This document shows positions 49,250 to 57,096 of a stretch of DNA of 64,000 nt, piece after piece (within the stretch, counting starts at the first letter, position 1; every line of letters starts with the position of its first letter). The position numbers were made by a program, and so were the translations under genes. This DNA comes from Rhizobium esperanzae (GTDB taxonomy: Bacteria > Pseudomonadota > Alphaproteobacteria > Rhizobiales > Rhizobiaceae), in assembly GCF_014197615.1 (NCBI RefSeq), contig NZ_JACIFY010000014.1, forward strand, positions 117,482 through 181,481. The letters are read 5' to 3'. The notes beneath the pieces are model-generated. The model was given only the letters and a program-made list of their open reading frames with translations, was not told where the DNA came from and made no database searches.

Positions 49250-49301
49250 TTCGTTTGACATTCGTATTGCTTTCGTTTTAACTGATGGTACTTTCGCAAT
49301 T
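49250..49301 (+). promoter_or_regulatory. Phased direct repeats upstream of glpD, candidate GlpR operator
   Basis: Copies of A/T-TTCGT/C-like elements start at 49250, 49261, 49272 and 49293 (ATTCGTTT, ATTCGTAT, TTTCGTTT, TTTCGCAA), about 11, 11 and 21 bp apart, so all face one side of the helix. They lie 50-100 bp before the glpD start. DeoR-family repressors often bind such repeats. Confidence 0.7.
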
Positions 49302-49349
49302 GCGCAGGTTTTGTGCGATGCGAAATCCGCAGCGGGCTCGGAGGGGATA

Positions 49350-50864
49350 TTGGGCCGGGAGATCTACGACATATTCGTCATCGGCGGCGGCATCAACGGC
49401 TGCGGCATTGCGCGCGATGCCGTTGGGCGCGGTTATTCCGTGGCTCTGGCGGAGATGAACGATTTCGCCTCCGGCACCTCGTCGGGCGCCACCAAGCTGA
49501 TCCATGGCGGCCTGCGTTATCTCGAGCATTACGAGTTCCGCCTGGTGCGTGAATCGCTGATGGAGCGCGAGATCCTCTGGGCGATGGCGCCGCACATCAT
49601 CTGGCCGCTGCGTTTCGTGTTGCCCTACCACAAGGGCGGTATCCGCCCGGCCTGGCTGATCCGGCTCGGCCTCTTCCTCTACGACCATCTCGGCGGCCGC
49701 AAGCTGCTGCCGGCGACATCAGTGCTCGACATGCGCCGGGATCCGGCCGGCAAGCCGCTGAAGGCGTTGTTTGCCAAGGCCTTCGAATATTCCGATGGCT
49801 GGGTCGACGACGCCCGCATGGTGGTACTGAATGCCCGCGACGCCGCCGACAAGGGAGCGTCCATCATGCCGCGCACCAAAGTGGTGTCGGCAAGGCGTGA
49901 GAATGGCCTGTGGCATATCGAGACGACCGATACGGTCACCGGCCGCAATGACAGCCATCAGGCCCGCATGCTGATCAATGCTGCCGGCCCCTGGGTCGAC
50001 CACGTCATCCGCGCTGCTTTCGGTCAGAACGAAGCTCGCCATGTCCGCCTCGTTCAGGGCAGCCATATCATCGTCAGGAAGAAATTCGACGATCCCAGAG
50101 CCTATTTCTTCCAAAATCCCGACAACCGCATCATCTTCGCCATCCCCTATGAGGGGGATTTCACCCTGATCGGCACCACCGACCGCGATTATACGGCCGA
50201 TCCCAAGGATGTCCGGATCTCCGAGGAGGAGACCGTCTATCTCTGCAATGCGGCGTCTGAATATTTCAAGGAGCCGGTGAGGCCCGAGGATATCGTCTGG
50301 ACCTATTCGGCGGTCCGGCCGCTTTTTGACGACGGCGCCTCGAAGGCGCAGGAGGCAACGCGCGATTACGTGCTGAAACTGGAAGGCGAAGGTGAGGCGG
50401 CACCGCTGCTCAACGTCTTCGGCGGCAAGCTCACCACCTATCGCCGGCTTTCCGAACATGCGCTGGAAAAGATCGGCGCTGCGATCGGCGTCAAGGGCGC
50501 GCCGTGGACGGCAAAGAGCCATCTGCCGGGCGGCGATTTTCCGGTCAAGGGTTATGAGGCCGAGGTCGCCAAGCTGAAGCGGCGTTATCCGTTCCTTGCA
50601 GATCCGCATGCCCGCAGGCTGGTGCGCCGCTATGGCACGAAGGCCGGGGTGCTGCTCGGCGACGCCCGCGGGATCGACGATCTCGGACGGCTGTTCGGCG
50701 GCGATCTTTACGAGGCAGAAGTCAAATATCTCGTCGAACATGAATGGGCCCGGCACGGCGAAGACGTGCTGTGGAGGAGAACAAAGGATGGTCTGCGCCT
50801 TTCCAAGGAGCAGGCTCAGTCACTGGAGGAGTACATGGCTGCCAGACCGGCGATGGCCGGATAG
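49350..50864 (+). CDS. glpD: Glycerol-3-phosphate dehydrogenase, FAD-dependent
   Basis: GlpD oxidises glycerol-3-phosphate to dihydroxyacetone phosphate at the inner membrane and passes electrons to ubiquinone. I start it at the TTG at 49350, preceded by GGAGGGG, giving 504 residues and an N-terminus (REIYDIFVIGGGINGCGIARDA) with the FAD-binding GGGxxG at the correct place. Other hallmarks are FASGTSSGATKLIHGGLRYL, MLINAAGPWVD and IGTTDRDY. A longer reading would cover the operator. It is the first gene of a large operon with the glycerol ABC importer genes glpSTPQUV and then glpK. Confidence 0.95.
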   Translation: MGREIYDIFVIGGGINGCGIARDAVGRGYSVALAEMNDFASGTSSGATKLIHGGLRYLEHYEFRLVRESLMEREILWAMAPHIIWPLRFVLPYHKGGIRPAWLIRLGLFLYDHLGGRKLLPATSVLDMRRDPAGKPLKALFAKAFEYSDGWVDDARMVVLNARDAADKGASIMPRTKVVSARRENGLWHIETTDTVTGRNDSHQARMLINAAGPWVDHVIRAAFGQNEARHVRLVQGSHIIVRKKFDDPRAYFFQNPDNRIIFAIPYEGDFTLIGTTDRDYTADPKDVRISEEETVYLCNAASEYFKEPVRPEDIVWTYSAVRPLFDDGASKAQEATRDYVLKLEGEGEAAPLLNVFGGKLTTYRRLSEHALEKIGAAIGVKGAPWTAKSHLPGGDFPVKGYEAEVAKLKRRYPFLADPHARRLVRRYGTKAGVLLGDARGIDDLGRLFGGDLYEAEVKYLVEHEWARHGEDVLWRRTKDGLRLSKEQAQSLEEYMAARPAMAG

Positions 50865-50907
50865 AGGCGGCGTGTGGTCCCGGCTGCGTGGAGGCAGGGG
50901 AATCGGA

Positions 50908-51984
50908 ATGCTGGAACTGCGAAACGCCGCCAAGATGGTGGGGGCGGACTATCATATCTATCCGACCGATCTGGTCCTCGAGCGCGGCTCGCTGAACGTC
51001 CTGCTCGGGCCGACGCTGTCTGGCAAGACGTCGCTGATGAGGCTGATGGCCGGGCTCGACCGTCCCACAGGCGGCTCCGTTCATTTCAACGGCGTCGATG
51101 TCACCGGCATGCCGGTGCAGAAGCGCAACGTCGCCATGGTCTACCAGCAGTTCATCAACTATCCGGCGCTGACCGTCTACGAGAACATCGCCTCGCCGAT
51201 GCGTATCTCGGGCAAGGATGCCGCGACGATCGACCGCGAGGTGCGCAAGGCTGCCGAGCTTCTGAAGCTTACGCCCTATCTCGACCGCACGCCGCTCAAT
51301 CTGTCCGGCGGCCAGCAGCAGCGTACGGCACTTGCCCGCGCCCTCGTCAAGAATGCCAGTCTGGTGCTGATGGACGAGCCGCTCGCCAATCTCGATTACA
51401 AGCTGCGCGAGGAGCTGCGGCAGGAATTGCCGCGCATCTTCGCTCAGTCCGGCGCGATCTTCGTCTATGCTACGACGGAACCCTCCGAAGCCTTGTTGCT
51501 GGGTGGCAATACGGCAGCGCTCAACGAAGGCCGCGTCACGCAGTTCGGCCCGACGATCGAGGTTTATCGCAATCCGCTCGATCTGACGACGGCGAAAACC
51601 TTTGCCGATCCGCCGCTGAATTTTATCGATCTGGTCAAATCGGCAGGCAATTTCCTGCGCGATGGCGCTGTTATTTTTGCCGTGCCGCCGCATCTTCAGA
51701 ACGTACCGGACGGGCCGGCAACGATCGCGTTTCACCCGCATCACCTTGCACCAACTGCCCAGACGGCTGATTCGGCCCGGCTGACGGCACGGACGCAGAT
51801 TTCGGAGATCACCGGGTCGGAAAGTTTCGTGCATCTGCAATTTGCCGACACCCGCTGGGTGATGCTCGCGCACGGCATCCACAATATCGAGCCGGACACG
51901 GACCTCTCCGTTTTCATCGATACGCGCCACCTGATGGCGTTCGGCGCGGACGGCCGGGCGATTACCGCCGGGCAGAGGGGCTAG
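50908..51984 (+). CDS. glpS: Glycerol ABC transporter ATP-binding protein GlpS
   Basis: This is one of two different ATPases of the glycerol importer, 358 residues from the ATG at 50908. It has Walker A GPTLSGKT (34-41), Q-loop YQQFINYP, signature LSGGQQQRTALARAL (from 132), Walker B LVLMDEPLANLD and a C-terminal TOBE-like domain. The switch histidine is missing: the site normally reading VTHDQxEA reads ATTEPSEA, with Thr190 in place of His. The partner GlpT has the opposite defect. The order glpD-glpS-glpT-glpP-glpQ-glpU-glpV matches the R. leguminosarum glycerol operon. Confidence 0.95.
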   Translation: MLELRNAAKMVGADYHIYPTDLVLERGSLNVLLGPTLSGKTSLMRLMAGLDRPTGGSVHFNGVDVTGMPVQKRNVAMVYQQFINYPALTVYENIASPMRISGKDAATIDREVRKAAELLKLTPYLDRTPLNLSGGQQQRTALARALVKNASLVLMDEPLANLDYKLREELRQELPRIFAQSGAIFVYATTEPSEALLLGGNTAALNEGRVTQFGPTIEVYRNPLDLTTAKTFADPPLNFIDLVKSAGNFLRDGAVIFAVPPHLQNVPDGPATIAFHPHHLAPTAQTADSARLTARTQISEITGSESFVHLQFADTRWVMLAHGIHNIEPDTDLSVFIDTRHLMAFGADGRAITAGQRG

Positions 51985-51993
51985 GAGAAGATC

Positions 51994-53064
51994 ATGGCAC
52001 GCATCACCCTCGATCATATTCGCCATGCCTATGGGCCGAACCCGAAGAGCGAGAAAGACTACGCTCTCAAGGAAGTGCACCACGAGTGGAACGATGGCGG
52101 CGCCTATGCGCTGCTCGGACCTTCAGGCTGCGGAAAGACCTCGCTGCTCAATATCATTTCGGGCCTTATTCAGCCGTCCGAAGGGCGAATTCTTTTCGAC
52201 GGGCAGGATGTGACGAACCTGCCGACACAGCAGCGAAATATTGCGCAGGTCTTCCAGTTTCCGGTCATCTACGACACGATGACCGTCTATGACAATCTGG
52301 CTTTCCCGTTGCGCAACCGCGGCGTCGCGGAGCCCGATGTTGATCGTCGTGTCCGCGAAATATTGGAGATGATCGACCTTGCAGACTGGTCCAAGCGTCG
52401 CGCCCGCGGGTTGACGGCGGACCAAAAGCAGAAGATTTCGCTCGGCCGCGGCCTCGTGCGCTCGGATGTGAACGCGATTCTCTTCGACGAGCCGCTCACT
52501 GTTATCGATCCGCATATGAAATGGGTGCTGCGGTCGCAGCTGAAGCGGCTGCATAAGCAGTTCGGTTTTACGATGGTCTATGTCACGCATGACCAGACGG
52601 AGGCGCTGACCTTCGCCGACAAAGTCGTGGTGATGTACGATGGCGAGATCGTGCAGATCGGCACGCCGGCCGAACTCTTCGAGCGTCCGAGCCATACTTT
52701 TGTCGGCTACTTCATCGGCTCTCCGGGCATGAACTTCATGCCGGCCAAGGTTGAAGGCCGCACGGTTCGGGTCGGCGAGCACACGCTGACGCTCGACTAT
52801 GCGCCCAAGACTTCCGCCACGGCCAAGGTAGAGCTTGGTATCCGGCCCGAATTTATCCGGGTCGGCCGCGAGGGCATGCCTGTGACGGTCAGCAAGGTGG
52901 AAGATATCGGCCGGCAGAAGATCGTCCGCGCGCAATTTGCCGGCCAGCCGATCGCGATCGTCGTCCCTGAGGACGGGGACATTCCGGCTGATCCCCGGGT
53001 GACCTTCGAGCCATCGGGTATCAGCATCTATGCCGACTCTTGGCGCGCCGGACCGGAGGCTTGA
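51994..53064 (+). CDS. glpT: Glycerol ABC transporter ATP-binding protein GlpT
   Basis: This is the second ATPase of the glycerol importer, 356 residues; it is not the E. coli antiporter of the same name. It has Walker A GPSGCGKTS, Q-loop FQFPVIYD, Walker B AILFDEPLTVID and an intact switch VTHDQTEAL with His199. The ABC signature is degenerate: LTADQ (140-144) replaces LSGGQ. It therefore complements GlpS, which keeps LSGGQ but lacks the His. A TOBE-like C-terminal domain follows. AGGAGAA precedes the ATG and the gap to glpS is 9 bp. Confidence 0.95.
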   Translation: MARITLDHIRHAYGPNPKSEKDYALKEVHHEWNDGGAYALLGPSGCGKTSLLNIISGLIQPSEGRILFDGQDVTNLPTQQRNIAQVFQFPVIYDTMTVYDNLAFPLRNRGVAEPDVDRRVREILEMIDLADWSKRRARGLTADQKQKISLGRGLVRSDVNAILFDEPLTVIDPHMKWVLRSQLKRLHKQFGFTMVYVTHDQTEALTFADKVVVMYDGEIVQIGTPAELFERPSHTFVGYFIGSPGMNFMPAKVEGRTVRVGEHTLTLDYAPKTSATAKVELGIRPEFIRVGREGMPVTVSKVEDIGRQKIVRAQFAGQPIAIVVPEDGDIPADPRVTFEPSGISIYADSWRAGPEA

Positions 53065-53066
53065 TC

Positions 53067-53933
53067 ATGGAAAAAACCTGGAACAACAAAGCGTGGTTTC
53101 TGGTCCTGCCGGTCCTCGTGCTGGTGGCATTCTCGGCCGTCATTCCCTTGATGACGGTTGTGAACTATTCCGTTCAGGACACTTTCGGAAACAATCAGTT
53201 CTTCTGGAACGGAACGGACTGGTTTACCCAAATCCTGCATTCCGACCGTTTCTGGGCCGCCCTGCAGCGAAACCTGATTTTTTCGTTGATCATTCTCGCT
53301 CTTGAGATCCCGCTCGGTATCTTCATTGCGCTCAACATGCCGAAATCAGGCATCGGCGTGCCGGTGTGCCTGGTTCTGATGGCGCTGCCGCTGCTCGTCC
53401 CGTGGAACGTCGTCGGCACGATCTGGCAGGTGTTCGGCCGCAACGACATTGGTTTGTTCGGCTATTATCTCAATGCCATCGGCATCGATTACAACTATGT
53501 GCAGGATCCGCTCGACGCCTGGGTGACGATCATCATCATGGATGTCTGGCACTGGACGAGCCTGGTCGTCTTGCTCTGCTATGCCGGCCTCGTTTCCATT
53601 CCGGACGCCTTCTATCAGGCAGCCAAGATCGACGGCGCATCCCGTTGGGCCGTGTTCCGCTATATCCAGCTGCCAAAGATGAAGCGCGTTCTTCTGATCG
53701 CCGTGCTGCTGCGTTTCATGGATAGTTTCATGATCTACACCGAGCCGTTCGTCGTCACGGGTGGCGGTCCGGGCAACTCGACCACCTTCCTGTCGATCGA
53801 TCTGGTCAAGACCGCGCTCGGACAGTTTGACCTCGGTCCGGCCGCCGCCATGTCGCTGATCTATTTCCTCATCATCCTGCTGCTTTCGTGGGTGTTCTAC
53901 ACCGTCATGACAAGCCACGACGCGGAGAATTGA
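53067..53933 (+). CDS. glpP: Glycerol ABC transporter permease GlpP
   Basis: This is a 288-residue inner-membrane permease with six predicted helices, similar to UgpA/MalF-type permeases. The ATG at 53067 is 2 bp after the glpT stop and has GGAGG within the glpT end. The first helix is WFLVLPVLVLVAFSAVIPLM. The cytoplasmic EAA loop is SIPDAFYQAAKIDGASRWAVFRYI (in parts) and GGGPGNSTTFLS appears near the end. It pairs with GlpQ to form the channel. Confidence 0.95.
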   Translation: MEKTWNNKAWFLVLPVLVLVAFSAVIPLMTVVNYSVQDTFGNNQFFWNGTDWFTQILHSDRFWAALQRNLIFSLIILALEIPLGIFIALNMPKSGIGVPVCLVLMALPLLVPWNVVGTIWQVFGRNDIGLFGYYLNAIGIDYNYVQDPLDAWVTIIIMDVWHWTSLVVLLCYAGLVSIPDAFYQAAKIDGASRWAVFRYIQLPKMKRVLLIAVLLRFMDSFMIYTEPFVVTGGGPGNSTTFLSIDLVKTALGQFDLGPAAAMSLIYFLIILLLSWVFYTVMTSHDAEN

Positions 53934-53934
53934 A

Positions 53935-54846
53935 ATGAGCGTCTCCAACGAAACGACAGCGAGCCGAAAGATCTCAGGCGCTACCAGTGTCGCAAGCGGT
54001 CTCTCCTCCGACGAAGTCAGCCGTCTTATGCGCCGGCGCGGCGAGGAATCGCGCTGGTGGTGGCTGGTTCCGACGATCTATATCATCGTGCTGCTGCTGC
54101 CGATCTATTGGCTCGTCAACATGAGCTTCAAGACCAACGCGGAAATCGTCAATTCTCTGACGCTTTACCCTCATAACCCGACGATCGCCAATTACGTGAC
54201 GATCTTCACGGAGAAGGCGTGGTATTCCGGCTACATCAATTCGATCACCTATGTCGTGATCAACATGGTGATCTCGGTGGCAGTCGCACTGCCGGCCGCC
54301 TATGCCTTCTCCCGTTATCGGTTCCTGGGCGACAAGCATCTTTTCTTCTGGCTGCTGACGAATCGGATGGCGCCGCCGGCAGTTTTTGCCCTGCCGTTCT
54401 TCCAGCTCTACTCGGCCTTCGGACTGATCGATACGCACATCGCCGTGGCATTGGCGCATTGCCTCTTCAACGTGCCGCTGGCGGTCTGGATCCTTGAAGG
54501 CTTTATGTCGGGCGTGCCGAAGGAAATCGACGAAACGGCCTATATCGACGGCTACTCGTTCCCGCGGTTCTTCCTGAAGATCTTCACGCCGCTGATTGCG
54601 AGCGGCATAGGTGTCGCCTGCTTCTTCTGCTTCATGTTCTCCTGGGTCGAGTTGCTGATCGCGCGAACGCTGACGACGACCGACGCGAAGCCGATCGCTG
54701 CCACCATGACCCGCACCGTCTCTGCATCCGGCATGGATTGGGGATTGCTCGCCGCCGCGGGTGTTCTGACCCTGATTCCGGGGGCGCTGGTGATCTGGTT
54801 TGTGCGCAATTACATCGCCAAGGGCTTCGCCCTGGGGAGGGTTTGA
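53935..54846 (+). CDS. glpQ: Glycerol ABC transporter permease GlpQ
   Basis: This is a 303-residue inner-membrane permease with six helices, of the UgpE/MalG type; it should not be confused with the E. coli phosphodiesterase called GlpQ. The cytoplasmic N-terminus (about 45 residues) precedes WWLVPTIYIIVLLLPIYWLVN. The EAA loop is GVPKEIDETAYIDGYSFPRFF. The start lies 1 bp after the glpP stop region (TGAAATG), and its TGA overlaps the glpU ATG by 1 bp, so translation is coupled along the operon. Confidence 0.95.
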   Translation: MSVSNETTASRKISGATSVASGLSSDEVSRLMRRRGEESRWWWLVPTIYIIVLLLPIYWLVNMSFKTNAEIVNSLTLYPHNPTIANYVTIFTEKAWYSGYINSITYVVINMVISVAVALPAAYAFSRYRFLGDKHLFFWLLTNRMAPPAVFALPFFQLYSAFGLIDTHIAVALAHCLFNVPLAVWILEGFMSGVPKEIDETAYIDGYSFPRFFLKIFTPLIASGIGVACFFCFMFSWVELLIARTLTTTDAKPIAATMTRTVSASGMDWGLLAAAGVLTLIPGALVIWFVRNYIAKGFALGRV

Positions 54847-55142
54847 TGAGCTTTTCGCTTCCCGATTTTTCATGGATGGCATGGACCTGGCCGACGGCCG
54901 CATTCTTCATCGTCATCGTGCTGCTGCTGATCGGCATGGGGGTCTGGGAGTATGCCGCGCCGGGCGGTAACCCGCGGATTGGAATCCTGCGCTTCGAGAC
55001 GACGCGCGGTGACCGGCTTTTCCTTTCGCTGCTCGGCAGCGCCTTTATCCATCTTGCCTGGCTTGGTCTCGCGGGATCAAGCCTCTGGTGGGCTCTCGCC
55101 CTCTCCGTTGTCTACGCCGTCGGCGTATTCCGTTACGTGTGA
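54846..55142 (+). CDS. glpU: Small membrane protein GlpU (DUF2160)
   Basis: This is a 98-residue protein with two to three membrane segments (about 14-32, 58-72 and 76-95) and the charged loop NPRIGILRFETTRGDRLF. It is the DUF2160 member always found inside this glycerol operon. Its job is not known; as it has no homologue in most ABC importers it may assist permease assembly. Its ATG overlaps the glpQ TGA as TGATG. Confidence 0.9.
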   Translation: MSFSLPDFSWMAWTWPTAAFFIVIVLLLIGMGVWEYAAPGGNPRIGILRFETTRGDRLFLSLLGSAFIHLAWLGLAGSSLWWALALSVVYAVGVFRYV

Positions 55143-55221
55143 GGCAAACTGATGCAGATGGCCGGGGGTTTCTGGCCGCCTGAGACGTGAAGACCGCAAT
55201 CGCAAACCCTGGGAGGATATT

Positions 55222-56946
55222 ATGCGAAGGCATTTATTGACGACGACAGCAGCGGTACTGCTGGCCATGACCGGGTCGGCCTATGCCGGCATGGACGAGG
55301 CAAAGACTTTCCTGGATAAAGAGATCGGCGACATGTCGACGCTCTCTCGCGCCGACCAGGAAAAGGAAATGCAGTGGTTCGTTGATGCTGCAAAGCCTTT
55401 CAACGGTATGGAGATCAAGGTTGTTTCGGAAACCTTGACCACTCACAAGTATGAGTCCGAGGTTCTGGCTCCGGCCTTCACTGCGATCACCGGCATCAAG
55501 GTCACACACGACGTCATCCAGGAAGGTGACGTTGTCGAGAAGATCCAGACACAGATGCAGACCGGGCAGAACCTCTATGACGGCTGGGTCAACGACTCTG
55601 ACTTGATCGGTACGCATTGGCGCTATCAGCAGGTGCGCAACCTGACCGACTGGATGGCCGGCGAAGGCAAGGACGTTACCAACCCCGGCCTCGATATCGA
55701 TGACTTCATCGGCACCAAGTTCACGACGGCGCCGGACAAGAAGCTCTACCAGCTTCCCGACCAGCAGTTCGCCAACCTCTATTGGTTCCGCTACGACTGG
55801 TTCAACGACGAGAAGAACAAGGCCGATTTCAAGGCGAAATACGGCTACGATCTCGGCGTTCCGGTCAACTGGTCGGCCTATGAGGACATTGCCGAATTCT
55901 TCACCGGCCGTGATGTCAACGGCAAGAAGGTCTTCGGCCATATGGACTACGGCAAGAAGGACCCGTCGCTCGGCTGGCGCTTCACCGACGCCTGGCTGTC
56001 GATGGCCGGCAACGGCGACAAGGGCCTGCCGAACGGTCTTCCGGTCGACGAATGGGGCATCAAGGTCGACGAGAAGTCGCGTCCGGTCGGTTCGTGCGTC
56101 GCGCGCGGCGGCGATACCAACGGCCCGGCATCGGTCTATTCGATCCAGAAGTACCTCGATTGGTTGAAGGCTTACGCACCGCCGGAAGCTCAGGGCATGA
56201 CCTTCTCGGAATCCGGTCCGGTTCCGGCCCAGGGTAACGTCGCGCAGCAGATCTTCTGGTACACGGCGTTTACCGCAGACATGGTCAAGCCCGGCCTGCC
56301 TGTTATGAACGAGGACGGCACGCCGAAATGGCGCATGGCGCCGAGCCCGCATGGCGTTTACTGGAAAGACGGCATGAAGCTCGGTTATCAGGACGTCGGT
56401 TCCTGGACGCTGATGAAGTCGACCCCGACGGACCGTGCGAAAGCCGCCTGGCTCTATGCACAGTTCGTGACCTCGAAGACGGTCGACGTGAAGAAGAGCC
56501 AGCTCGGTCTCACCTTCATCCGCGAATCCACCATTCGCGACAAGAGCTTTACGGAGCGCGCTCCAAAGCTCGGCGGTCTGATCGAGTTCTATCGTTCGCC
56601 GGCCCGCGTTCAGTGGTCGCCGACCGGCACCAACGTTCCCGACTATCCGAAGCTGGCTCAGCTTTGGTGGCAGGCTATCGGTGACGCCGCTGCCGGCGCC
56701 AAGACGCCGCAGGAAGCCATGGATTCTCTTTGCGGCGAGCAGGAGAAGGTCATGGGCCGCATCGAAAAGTCGGGCGTCCAGGGCGATATCGGCCCGAAAC
56801 TGGCCAAAGAGCATGATCTCGCTTATTGGAACGCGGATGCGGTGAAGAAGGGCAACCTTGCGCCGCAGCTGAAGATCGAGAACGAGAAGGAAAAGCCGGT
56901 CACCGTCAACTACGACGAACTCGTCAAGAGCTGGCAGTCGAAGTAA
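55222..56946 (+). CDS. glpV: Glycerol ABC transporter substrate-binding protein GlpV
   Basis: This is a 574-residue periplasmic binding protein that captures glycerol for GlpPQST. It is much larger than the usual 330-430 residues of sugar-binding proteins. Residues 1-22 form a signal peptide ending GSAYA. The mature part has KVVSETLTTHKYESEVLAPAF (in parts), YDGWVNDSDLIGTHWRY and QDVGSWTLMKSTP. GGGAGGA precedes the ATG after a 79-bp gap from glpU. Two stem-loops follow the stop, which may raise its mRNA level. Confidence 0.95.
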   Translation: MRRHLLTTTAAVLLAMTGSAYAGMDEAKTFLDKEIGDMSTLSRADQEKEMQWFVDAAKPFNGMEIKVVSETLTTHKYESEVLAPAFTAITGIKVTHDVIQEGDVVEKIQTQMQTGQNLYDGWVNDSDLIGTHWRYQQVRNLTDWMAGEGKDVTNPGLDIDDFIGTKFTTAPDKKLYQLPDQQFANLYWFRYDWFNDEKNKADFKAKYGYDLGVPVNWSAYEDIAEFFTGRDVNGKKVFGHMDYGKKDPSLGWRFTDAWLSMAGNGDKGLPNGLPVDEWGIKVDEKSRPVGSCVARGGDTNGPASVYSIQKYLDWLKAYAPPEAQGMTFSESGPVPAQGNVAQQIFWYTAFTADMVKPGLPVMNEDGTPKWRMAPSPHGVYWKDGMKLGYQDVGSWTLMKSTPTDRAKAAWLYAQFVTSKTVDVKKSQLGLTFIRESTIRDKSFTERAPKLGGLIEFYRSPARVQWSPTGTNVPDYPKLAQLWWQAIGDAAAGAKTPQEAMDSLCGEQEKVMGRIEKSGVQGDIGPKLAKEHDLAYWNADAVKKGNLAPQLKIENEKEKPVTVNYDELVKSWQSK

Positions 56947-56956
56947 GGCGGACCTC

Positions 56957-57014
56957 GGCCGGAGGCGACGAGGCTTCCGGCCACCACATCTAGCCACCGG
57001 CTGCGGCCGGTGGC
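56957..57014 (+). terminator. Tandem stem-loops after glpV
   Basis: The first hairpin (56957-56982) has arms GGCCGGAGGC / GCTTCCGGCC with one wobble pair. The second (56993-57014) has GCCACCGGC / GCCGGTGGC. Neither has a U tract. Between the binding-protein and kinase genes they probably stabilise the upstream mRNA or cause partial termination. Confidence 0.55.
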
Positions 57015-57096
57015 ACCCACAATCTTTCTCTCATGAAACCTCCGCATCCTGCCCTCCTTGCCGGGCGGAGCGATTTCGTGCGAGCCGGAGACGGAT

